Of a DNA stretch of 64,000 nt, positions 1 to 8,775 are shown piece by piece. The DNA comes from Capitulum mitella (lineage: Eukaryota; Arthropoda; Thecostraca; Pollicipedomorpha; Pollicipedidae). Position 1 is the first letter of the stretch. Each line of letters starts with the position of its first letter. The stretch spans positions 3,935,481-3,999,480 of the forward strand of contig CP099844.1 in the NCBI GenBank assembly GCA_030062745.1, written 5' to 3'. A program made the position numbers and the translations under genes. The notes under the pieces are model-generated. The model searched no databases. It was not told the origin of the DNA and was given only the letters and a program-made list of their open reading frames with translations.

Positions 1-183
1 TAAAGCACATCTTGGAACCAATGGCAAAGTTAACCCTCGCCAGTATCGGGGTTTCTTCATAACGCGCACGTATGGGGGGACTGGTGCGACCCCCCTCGCC
101 CATTTCCACACCGTCCATCCTAGAGCGTCGCAAAAATACCCAGCGTGCTGTACGTTACAAGACTTTGCGGCTGGTATCCCTTT
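1..183. other. Edge segment with a possible TTAA-flanked element terminus
   Basis: No gene is seen. A TTAA at 30-33 is followed by CCCTCGCCAG, the same start as the longer terminal-inverted-repeat element near 16.8 kb, so this may be one end of a related element. The match is short and the partner end was not found. Confidence 0.3.
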
Positions 184-1398
184 TTAACCATATTCCCGGC
201 AGAGGGGGGGGGCGGAATCCGCCCCCGGCTTTTTTGCTTGCCAATTCCAGGCTTTTTAGCGCAGCTTCACGAAACTTGGTCACTTTTCCTAGCCATTCTT
301 TCTACGTGCTTTGGCGAAATTTCAAAATTCTATTTTGCTCAGGGGCGGAACCAGGCAACGTTTTTGGGAGGCACCTCATGCCATTTTTGGCCATGTTCAG
401 GGTAAAAGGAAAATGTCTGCCAAAAACAGAGTTTTTGAGATAGAACTTAAAACTTTACATGGATGTATAGCTAAATAGTTGGACAATGTGCAGATGTAAT
501 TTTGTTTATCTGAGGTCATTCTACAAGGTCAGGTTAAGGTCAAAAGTCAAAATTGTTTTTTTCGATATAATTTCAGCACCGTTTTTTCAAATGCCAAACG
601 CGGAATATATATGACGTAGACGCGTGCCTTCTACTTGTGTACCAAGTTTCAGCTTGATATCAGGTCGGGTCACGGAGCTATGACCTAAAATGGCAATGCG
701 CGTACCCTATGTCGCAATAGCCATAAAATGAAATTTTTGAAATAGAGTGAATTCAAATGATTGAAAACGTTTACAGATAATATTAAATGCATACGAGATC
801 ATTCCATGTGACTCCAAGGTCACTGGAGGTCATTTAAGGTCAAAGGTCACAAGTTGATCTGAAGAACGTGTGACCATGATAGTTCCCCCTTTTTCATGTC
901 CCTGGCACCGCCTATGCTAACATTATACAAACATTGTAATGCGATTTGTACTTCTTTAGTATAACATGACTAGCAGAAGCCAAAAAAGGGTGTTTGCCTC
1001 TTTTGTTCATTCAGTTGTTAGAGAACTAATCCTCCGATGTTTAAAACCCTGTGAACGCCCATGAATTTTCTGAAAATTTCAGATTTGCGGACCCATGGTA
1101 AAAGCCCTATCCATAATGTCTCGATTCATGCCAGTTTCATCGAAATCGGTCAGTAACCGATGGAGTTATAACAAGTCCAAAAGTACCCCCATTTTGACAT
1201 TTTTGCCCCCCTGTATCCACAAATTTCAAAATTTCGAAAATTTCTTTTTATAAAAATGTAGTCCACGTCACGGCAAATCGATTGCCGTTTGTTGCGATGA
1301 AATCGGACGAGTAGTTCTCGAGATCTCACTGGGGCCCGAATCCGCCTCCCCCCTGCCAGGAATCGACCATACGACTAGCCCTCGGGGAATAGGGTTAA
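184..1398 (+). mobile_element. Non-autonomous piggyBac-type element (MITE), long copy A
   Basis: The element begins TTAA then CCATATTCCC and ends GGGGAATAGGG then TTAA. Termini starting CCC with a duplicated TTAA target are the hallmark of the piggyBac superfamily. Next to each terminus is a G- or C-run followed by GGAATCCGCC or its inverse, which forms a longer subterminal inverted repeat. The interior of about 1.2 kb has no transposase-like reading frame, so the element would depend on an enzyme supplied elsewhere. It aligns along its whole length with the copy at 59.0-60.2 kb, and partly with copies at 25.7, 47.2 and 1.4 kb. One base of the left tip differs from the family consensus. Superfamily assignment rests on the ends only; no transposase is visible in the window. 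Confidence 0.8.
827..849 (+). promoter_or_regulatory. AGGTCA direct-repeat cluster (DR4 plus DR1) inside the MITE
   Basis: Three perfect AGGTCA half-sites lie at 827-832, 837-842 and 844-849. The first pair is spaced by four bases (DR4) and the second by one (DR1). AGGTCAAAGGTCA is the classical DR1 site for RXR, HNF4 and COUP-TF type nuclear receptors. The DR1 is conserved in the copy at 59,666-59,678. The sequence match is exact; any function is inference. Confidence 0.45.
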
Positions 1399-1604
1399 AC
1401 AGGGCAAACAATGGCCTGAGGTGCCTCTCAAAAATATTGCCTGGCTCCGCCTTCAGCAAAAAAGAATTTCAAAATCTTGTTACAGTACGTAGAATCAGTA
1501 GGTAGGAAAAGTGACCATGTTTCGCGCATCTGCGGCAAAAACCCTGGAACTGGCAAGTAAAAAAACCCGATGGGGCAGATTCAGTCCCCTGCGAAAATAA
1601 GGTC
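1399..1604 (-). mobile_element. Truncated inverted copy of the piggyBac-type MITE
   Basis: This segment abuts the right TTAA of copy A and is the reverse complement of roughly the first 210 bases of that element. The order is the GAGGTGCCTC block, the GGCTCCGCC block, the GGCAAG block, then a degraded G-run and tip. The rest of the element is missing. It may be an older copy next to which copy A landed, or an inverted remnant of a double insertion. Confidence 0.75.
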
Positions 1605-1665
1605 AAGCACAAATGAACGCCAAAGAATGAGTGGTGCGCCGCACGTCCACCAGATTCTGGCAGCT

Positions 1666-2007
1666 TTATATATTGCTGCGGTTGATTTCAGGGACCTTGA
1701 AGCACCGGACTTGGCTGATAGCTAAGCGCTGTCTTGCTGACCTTATCAGGTCGACGGCCTCGGCCCTGACCTGCTGGTCGTTATCACCCAGCATCCCCAC
1801 CACGATACTCTCCGGGTGGGCCATCTGCGTGTTCTTCGCGGCGCTGCCTTGGACGACAGTGAGTGCGGGACCAATCAAATACACATCCCGAGCCATAAAC
1901 TGAGCCAGCGAGATGAGTTCTGGGGCGTCCGGCGTCGGTGCGAGCTGACACGTCGGTGCGAGCGTACACTGCACATCTCGGATCCCAGTGACAGCGACCT
2001 CATACAT
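1666..2007 (-). pseudogene. Fragment of an uncharacterised multicopy invertebrate gene family (left arm)
   Basis: The minus-strand reading contains MARDVYL, then AHPES, GMLGDNDQQVRAEAVDLIR and KVPEIN. From memory these resemble conserved blocks of a large uncharacterised protein family repeated in many invertebrate genomes: an MARDVY block, a HPE..L.AMLxDxxxxIRxxAVxxI block, then K.PxIN. No function is known to me for that family. The N-terminal part and the C-terminal QAVERxVKLVTEA block are absent here. It extends beyond the inverted-repeat arm by the MARDVY block. Family recall is by pattern and was not checked against a database. Confidence 0.5.
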
Positions 2008-2103
2008 CTCAGCGACCTGAGATGCACACTGTGCATCTCAAATATTAGCGATAGTGACATCATGCGTTCTAGCGACCTGAAATATACACTGTACATCCCA
2101 GAT
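1974..2103. repeat. 60-bp tandem repeat, about 2.2 units
   Basis: Two units of about 60 bp share the pattern ATCTC, AGCGA, GTGAC, AGCGACCTGA and CACTGT, and a third begins at ATCCCAGATCCC. The repeat lies in the spacer between the inverted arms. Unit-to-unit identity is moderate. Confidence 0.6.
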
Positions 2104-2254
2104 CCCTCCTCAACCCCAGGGCTCGTCATACTGGTCCGGTATGCAGCGTCCGTACATATGCCTGCAGTGGTCATGTCAAGCACATGTGGGACGTAGTGCA
2201 CGCTCCACTCCACCTGGCGGAGCAGTTGCGGCGGCGACGCATGCATATCAGTGG

Positions 2255-2720
2255 TTCCGCACTCACTGTCGTCCAAGACAGCGCCGCGAAGAACACGCAG
2301 ATGGCCCACCCGGAGAGTGCCGTGATGGGGATGCTGGGTGATAACGACCAGCAGGTCAGGGCCGAAGCCGTCGACCTGATAAGGTCAGCAAGACAGTGCT
2401 CAGCTAGCAGCCAAATCCGGTGCCTCAAGGTCCCTGAAATCAACCGCGGCAATGTATAAAGCTGCCAGAATCTGATGGACGTGCGGCGCACCGCCCAGTC
2501 ACGTGATGTGGAGATGCCCTACTTGAAGCAGCTGACCGGCGATCAGCTGGAGTAGCTGGACCAACACTCGCCGCTAAGGCCTGGAGTATCGTGCCAAACC
2601 CAGTCAACGGAGCGGGCGGTCAAGTTGACCACTGAGGCGGCCGCCGTCGCGGCCGGTGCTGTCCGCCAGGATAGAATGGCTCGAAATAAAAGAGCGTTTC
2701 GTAGCGCCAGAAGTGCAGAT
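2255..2720 (+). pseudogene. Longer fragment of the same uncharacterised gene family (right arm)
   Basis: The plus-strand reading repeats AHPES, GMLGDNDQQVRAEAVDLIR and KVPEIN. It then continues past the arm into PYLKQLTGDQLE and QSTERAVKLTTEAAA, which match the later family blocks (VERxVKLVTEA). The fragment therefore covers the C-terminal half of the family. At least two in-frame stops make it a pseudogene. The order of all blocks in one frame supports a genuine relic over chance. Confidence 0.6.
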
Positions 2721-3340
2721 TGCAGTGATTCGTGCGACGGGGCCGAGACAGCACGCCGGTAACTGCGCTGCCTGCTTGGTGTGCCGCTATTTCGCGTTTT
2801 CTTGGCCTATGCCGTTTGAAATAGACGCCCTTACTGTGTGAAAAGAAACCATAGCTGCCATTCCTGTGATCTTTTAATTACACTGTTAGCCAATACAGCT
2901 TTGGCGGGACTGTGGACGTGGACTTATGTTGCGATTTCAATGGTAGCCGCAAACCAGGTTCACCTGTTTTTCCATCTTGCAATATGAAAAAGACTGGGCT
3001 CTCCTGGCCGCAGCGCGCGCGACGCTGGCGCCATCTAGTCCGCGGGAGGTCCGTACCTACCGACTTCCAAGCAATAATGCAGGACGGCCAAATACGATGG
3101 CGCGGTGCGATTAACGTGGAAAGGAAGACAAAGAGTTGATTTTTAATCTCTAGTATCACACTTTCATAAACATCATACGGCGTCCAGGATCCCAGACACG
3201 TGAATTTTGCGTCATATCAAAAACTCCTTAGGGGTGAACGGGCAATTTTTTTCGAAAATTGAACTTTAAGGGTCATATTTGAAATCAGTGTATGGAGATG
3301 CATCAGAATAGACTACGCCCCAACGCATTTTAGGAAAAAG
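2721..3340. other. Unassigned intergenic segment
   Basis: No gene, known repeat or RNA is recognised. Overlapping short frames near 2.9-3.15 kb on both strands have no family resemblance. Confidence 0.5.
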
Positions 3341-3344
3341 TTGA

Positions 3345-3800
3345 AAAAGGGGCCACTCTTATGGATGGTCGTAAGCTGGTAATGTGGTCAAGGAATGTCG
3401 TGACGTCTTCCCGATGTTGCCAGAGGACAAACGTACCTATCGTCGACGTATCGCAACGATAATGATGGTTTCATTGTGATATCTTCGTAGTGTTCCATGT
3501 AGATGTTGGAAATCGCCGGTGACAGATGTGATCCAATGGCCATTTCCTCGGATTGCTTATAGTGTTGTTCGCCTAGCTGGAACGCAGTTGTGGTCAGCAG
3601 AACGCGAGTAGCTCCATGATGTTGTTGGTTGAGATGGACGTTGTTTCCTGTAGCGTATCATCGTTCTCCGACCTGTTCCTTACTATGGTTAAGGCTTCGT
3701 CTGTTGGTACGTTGGTGAACAAAACGAAACGAAACGTTGTGAAAATAATAACACACTGGACGAGGACGATAGTTCGAAAAAATCCTTCATCCATAACAGA
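3345..3800 (-). mobile_element. Penelope-like element, reverse transcriptase fragment
   Basis: On the minus strand, in successive frames, are FTNVPTDEALTIVRNR, then NNIMELL, then MAIGSHLSPAISNIYMEHYE (about 3,483-3,542), then YVDDR (about 3,437-3,450), then TSLRPSIR. In Penelope-like elements these are the expected order of palm blocks: LFTNVP, the MGS.LSP..SNI.ME block, and the YVDD catalytic motif followed by LRP.I. The fragment has lost both ends, including the GIY-YIG endonuclease, and changes frame at least twice, so it is inactive. A second Penelope-like piece, the endonuclease part, lies at 45.2 kb. Confidence 0.8.
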
Positions 3801-4099
3801 AACTTAGTTATTTTACATGCAACATTAATTCATTAATCAAAGCCAGTTTTCAGCCATGAGCAGTTTTGAATATTGCAATGGACAGTTCGCTTGTGTAAAC
3901 ACTCATCACTATTTTATGTGTTGTCTAAGTTTCTGAGCAGGTAATGTTTTCTGTTTAAAATGTGATGCGCATTTCAGTAGTGTAACTATGAACTGTGTTT
4001 GCGATATTAGCATATGATGTTCAGATGTTCCCAACTTGTCGTGTACATTCAGTCACTTCATTCTCAGTACCAAAAAGACAAACCTAATTTCTGACCGTG
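3801..4099. other. Unassigned AT-rich segment
   Basis: No coding sequence or recognisable repeat is seen between the Penelope-like fragment and the minisatellite element. Confidence 0.5.
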
Positions 4100-5165
4100 C
4101 CTCTGAGACTGCTATATATAGCCAAGTAGCAGGGGAAGACCCCTGATACAGACATGGAGACTACCGGGGACGTTCAATTGGCCCATGACACTGCACAGGG
4201 CCTTGAGATTGCTTAAAGGTCTTTTGTAACTGCCAGATGGTACCGGAAACAGCAAAAATATTCTCCAGGGACGACAAGAGGTACCTAAGACAACATGGTG
4301 TTCACTGATACTGAGAGAGAGGGGCATTTGAGACTGCTAACAGTCTCTAGCAATAGGGGCACCTGAGACGACCAGACGGGCCCATGAAACTACTAAACCT
4401 GGAGACGTCCAGACAACTCCTGAAACGGCCAAAAGGACTTAGAGGACTGTCAGAGTAGCCTCCATCGCGGCAGAGACTTACGAGGGGCCCTTTTTACTGT
4501 CTGGTGGGCTCCTTAGACGGCAAAAATCCAAAAGTCCTAGGAACGACAGGAGGGACCCTGGGATGGCTAAAACGCACCTGAAACTGCTAAATAGATCCCT
4601 GAAACCACCCGATGTGCCCCTGCCACTGTCAAAGGAGCGCCTGAGACTTCCCGAGGGACACGTGAAACTGTAAGGGGAAAATGAGACCGCTCGAGGGCCC
4701 TGACGCGGCAGACGGCCCGAGACCACCAGAAGTATCCCTGTATCTGCCAGAGGGAACCTAACCTAAGCTAACCTAAGCTGGCAAAAAGTCTCCAGAAACT
4801 ACGAGGGGAAGAGGACATTCTAAGCCGTTCCTGCCCAAGCATCTAAACTGTCATACACGGGCAGAGGATTTCAAATACAGGGAGGAACGCAACTGCCTAA
4901 AATCCTGCCTTTTTGTCATATGTTGGCCACTGTACAACAAAACGCAAAGATTTCTCAAATAAGGGGATGCCATTGCATTTTCTCGGTTACTTTATATGGT
5001 CAAAACGCGACATTATACCCCATATTCCCCCTAGAACCGGGCGGATCCACTCTTTTTCCATATCTAAAGAACAAAAAATGGGAGGGGGTCGGGAGGGAGC
5101 CCACGCTGTGCATTCGCACTCTTCCCTTGGCGAAATCCTGGATCTTCCCTGGTCCCAGGACCCAG
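4100..5165 (+). mobile_element. Composite element copy 1: degenerate minisatellite plus conserved tail
   Basis: From 4.1 to 4.76 kb there is a degenerate array of roughly 30-35 bp units built on GAGACNGCCAGAGGGG and CCCCTGA. It is followed by CCTAA/GCTAA pentamers near 4,755-4,780. A tail of about 350 bp then ends at GGCGAAATCCTGGATC. The same order recurs at 7.74-8.77 kb, including the phrases GAAGACCCCTGATACAG, GACACTGCACAGG and ATTTCAAAT. That recurrence shows a mobile or duplicated unit. No coding sequence is present. The element class is unknown; minisatellite-bearing non-autonomous elements are known in marine invertebrates, but I cannot name this one. Confidence 0.6.
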
Positions 5166-6315
5166 AGTATAATCCGCTGGTAGCACTCACTCAGCCCGTA
5201 ACCGTCCCTGTAAAAATAACATATTCGGGTGTCGCCACTGACGTCATGGTCCTATACCAATGGAAGGCCGGCATGGACCGGCCGTCAGCTGGCTGGTCAG
5301 TTATGACAGCAAGTTTGCTTAGGATGGGCTTCGACGAAGTGAGCTTTGGATATTACCTGTTTGTTTTTTTTGCATTTGAATATATTAGTACATACAATTT
5401 TATGTTTTCGCCAATCATTTCAAGCTAACTATAGCGTGGGATTAAAAATCAACAGGGGTTTTCGGGTCTGGGTCAGTTGCAGGAGTAGGGGACCTTGCCA
5501 GACGATCGAGACCTGGCAGGATGGGTTAGGGAGTGGACCGTAAATAGTTACCAGTTTTCGGCTCGGCCAATTTTTCATGTCTAGCTTTTCTTGTGTTATC
5601 ATGGTTAAAGTCTAAATAATCTAGGAATGCTTTGATTTAGCACTGCCTGGCTGTTGGGCGACCGGTGGCATGTCGCCTGTGACGTCATGCCAGACGCTAC
5701 TTTGGCCGGACGGTTTACCTGGGCTTCCAGGACCTTGGCACTCGCTGTGGAATGAGACCTGAGAGCGGAAATATGGACCGCCGTTAGTTCAAATGTTGCC
5801 GCGATAGCCACGCCATCAAATTGCTGCCAGTTTTACTTGTTTTCCGTAATTTCCCTGCTGAGTGTAACCGGGCTATCTCTCGGCATGTGAGGGAGGGAGG
5901 GGGAGGGGGCACATCGGCCTGGACGTGGGCCCTTTGCTTGTAAATGGGCCGCTTCCAGCCTGGAAAGGGATCCAGTATATTCACTATAATAGTCTGTGAG
6001 AATAGTCACAATTCGTGGGCATACAAACAGGAATCTGTGAAAAGATTTTTGTACAAAAAATCGGATGACGTCCAAGATTCGCGGGAGCCACGAATTCCCC
6101 CATTCAGCGACGGCGGAAAAGGGGGGGCAGGAGGGGCGGCCGCCCCCCCCAGCCGTCAGGCTGGGGGGCAAAGCAATGTTTTCGCCCCCCCAGAAATTTC
6201 GGTCACTGCACCAAGCAAAATCGTAAAAAATCAACCTTACGCTATTAAAAAAAAAGAAAAAATTCGATGTACGAACCGAAAGAAAACGTACTCCGAATAT
6301 ACAAGAAGGCTTTGT
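5166..6315. other. Intergenic segment with a GC-rich hairpin core
   Basis: No gene is supported. Near 6.12-6.19 kb there are runs of G and C with two adjacent palindromes, listed separately. The rest shows no family resemblance. Confidence 0.5.
6133..6168. repeat. Adjacent GC palindrome and 10-bp hairpin
   Basis: GGGGCGGCCGCCCC (6133-6146) is a perfect palindrome. It overlaps by two bases a stem made of CCCCCCAGCC and GGCTGGGGGG around the loop GTCA (6145-6168). It probably forms the centre of a G-run MITE. Confidence 0.6.
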
Positions 6316-7739
6316 GCTATGAAGAGAGGCCCGTGGTCTGGATGAGCGTTTAGGGGCCTCTGCTAGCTTGTAGGGGAATTCACTGCTTGTTTGAGGAGGG
6401 CCACCTGTAGACCCATAAAGGACCCCTGCCAGCCTCTGAAGGAATCTCCTTTCGGTCTGGAAAAAGGGCCCTGCCCCTGCCTCCAGAGGTCGACATGGGC
6501 CCTTTACAGGTAGATAGAATGCCCTCTACAGACAGGCAGTGGCCTCCCCGGCAAACAGGTGCCCCTAAACGATCATTCAGGAGCCCCTGCTTTCCTGTAA
6601 AGATGCCCCTGCCGACCAGTAACCGGCATCCGCCAGGTCGCCACGAACGTCTTTACAGGTGAGCATGGGCCCGTTAACACTTCAACGAGGTACCTTTACA
6701 AACCGACAGTAATTTTAACCACATGGGGCCCCACTGATTACGAGGGCCAGACGCAGATCCAAAGGGGGGGGGGGGCAATTGGGGTGGTCGCCCCTCCCCC
6801 CTGAGGACTGAGAAGGGGCCCTGTCAGACTTAAAAGGAAGCCCGAAGGGGCTCCGTATGAGCTTCACAGGGTCTCTATAAAAACCTGACGGGCTCTTGAT
6901 GCAGTCAGATAGGCCTCCTGGAGGGCTAGATGACCTGTGAGACGCATAGAGGGTCCCTGAAGCTCCCAAAGGGCCTCTGAGACCACAACAGGGTCCCAGT
7001 ACGGCAGACTGGTCCCGAGACCGCCAGATGACTTATAGGGCCCCTGAGACGGCCAAGATGAGGACTGAGCCCCTAGGGAGCCCTGTGAATGAAAAGCTGA
7101 AGGTTCTTGATGTAGTCAGAGGGCGTCCGGGAGGGTTGAGACCCTGACACGGTAAGATGGCCCTGAAGATAGAAAGAAGGGTCCTTGAAACTCTTCGATG
7201 GCCCCTGGGACTGCAAGGGGCCCCAACATGGCAGAGCCCATGAGACCGCTAACATTGCCAGAGAGGCACCTGAGACGGAAAGAACTTTAGATGGCGCCTA
7301 GCGCGGCATAAGGAGACCCTGGCCAGCCAGACGGGCCCTCTGAACGGGGATTCGTCGGTAACCTACTCAGTCTCGAGAGGAGCCACAAATGGGCTACACT
7401 GGTCTTTGTGAAACCTTGGGGGTTCTTGATGCTGTCAGGGCCCCCCGGGAAGGTCAGGTGATTTCTGGGACGGTAAGATGGGCCTGTACGCCACAGATGA
7501 CCGCTGAGACCGCCAAAAAGGTCGCAGGACCGTTGCGAGACAATGATAATAAGAGTGCCTCTGAGCCGGTATTTGGGCTTTATGGGGGCGCTGGGCGGCC
7601 AGAGGGTCCCCGAATGTAATAAGCGGGCTCCTGACACCGGCAAGATCCCCTAAGATTGCCAGCGAGGCCCATGAAGCGCCGGCAAAACGTCTAAAAAACA
7701 AATTGTTACGGCTAAAGGGTCCCTAAAAGACTGCCAGGT
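6316..7739. repeat. Degenerate minisatellite array
   Basis: About 1.4 kb of loosely repeating units of roughly 30-36 bp, with cores such as GGGCCCCTGCCAG, CTGTAAAG and GAGACCGCCAGA. Unit sequence drifts along the array: 'CTGCC..GTAAAG' types dominate left of 6.7 kb and 'GAGAC.GCCAGA' types to the right. It runs directly into composite copy 2. Confidence 0.6.
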
Positions 7740-8775
7740 ATACCTCATGTAACAGAGGAAGACCCCTGATACAGCCATGGGGACAACCGGGGACGTTTAG
7801 AGGGTCTATGACACTGCACAGGGACCCTGAAATTGCCAAAAGGCGTTTTGTAACTGCCAGAGGGCTCCTGAGATGGCAAAAATGTTTCCCAGAGACGATA
7901 AGAGAGGTATCCAGGACCGCAAGGGGTCCACTGAGACTGCTAGAGAGGGCTCTTTGAGACTGCTAACTAGAAGTCTCTAGCAGTAGGGGTCCCTGAGACG
8001 ACCAGAGGGGCTCCTGAAACTACTAGACCTTGAGACATCCAGACTGCTCGTGAAACGGCCAAAGGACTTAGACGATTGTAAGAAGCGCCCCTGTCACAGC
8101 AGAGAGAGACTTACACAGGGCCTTTTTTTAGTGCCTGAGGAGCTCCTTAGACGGCAAAAACGTCCCAGGGACGACAGGAAGGAATCCGAGATGGTTTAAG
8201 CGTCCCTGAAACTGCCAGATGTGTCCCTTAGACTGTCCGAGGTGCTCCTGAAACTGCCAAAGGAGCGCCTGAAACGTCCCGCGGGACACGTTGAACTGTA
8301 AAAGGAACCTGAGACCACTAGAGGATCCTGGCACGGCAAACGGCCCGAGACCACCAAAAGTGCCCCTATAACTGCAAGAGGGAACCTAAACTAAGCTGAC
8401 CTAAGCTAAGCTAAACTAAACTAAACTAACCTAAACTAAAAGAATTCCAGAAGCTACGGGATTGGGGGGCGGACAGACGGGCTCCTGAACCAGATACAGA
8501 CACGACATTTCAAATGAAGGGAGGGACGAAACCGCCTAAAATCTCGCCGTTTTTATCATATTTCGGGCACCTTGTTCGGAAACAAAACGCAGAATTGTCT
8601 TAAACAAGGTGACACGTTTGAATTTTTTCGGTCATTTTATATCGTAAAAGCAGAATTATATCATTTTCCATATCTGAAGGGCAACAATGGGGGCCCCGCT
8701 CTGACCATTTGCCTCCACCCCCTTCCCCGCCTTAGCGAAATCCTGGATCCGCCCTTGGCGAGGGGTCCCATTAGT
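7740..8775 (+). mobile_element. Composite element copy 2
   Basis: This segment is collinear with 4.1-5.17 kb: the GAAGACCCCTGATACAG start, the GACACTGCACAGGG block, the array, CTAAG/CTAAA pentamers at 8,388-8,440, an ATTTCAAATG block, and an end at CGAAATCCTGGATCCGCCC. The two copies differ at many sites, so the duplication is not recent. Confidence 0.6.

Larger units (their letters stand above)
1633..2492. repeat. Large inverted repeat, two arms of about 238 bp
   Basis: The left arm (1633-1871) is the reverse complement of the right arm (2255-2492) with about 14 differences by my hand alignment, roughly 94% identity. The spacer is about 383 bp and holds a short 60-bp tandem repeat. Each arm carries the same piece of a protein family, so this is a duplicated and inverted gene fragment and not transposon termini. 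A transcript through it could fold into a long hairpin. Confidence 0.85.

Noticed and set aside
4755-4780. CCTAA pentamers as an interstitial telomere
   Set aside because: Only a few units, mixed with GCTAA, at a fixed place inside a composite repeat.
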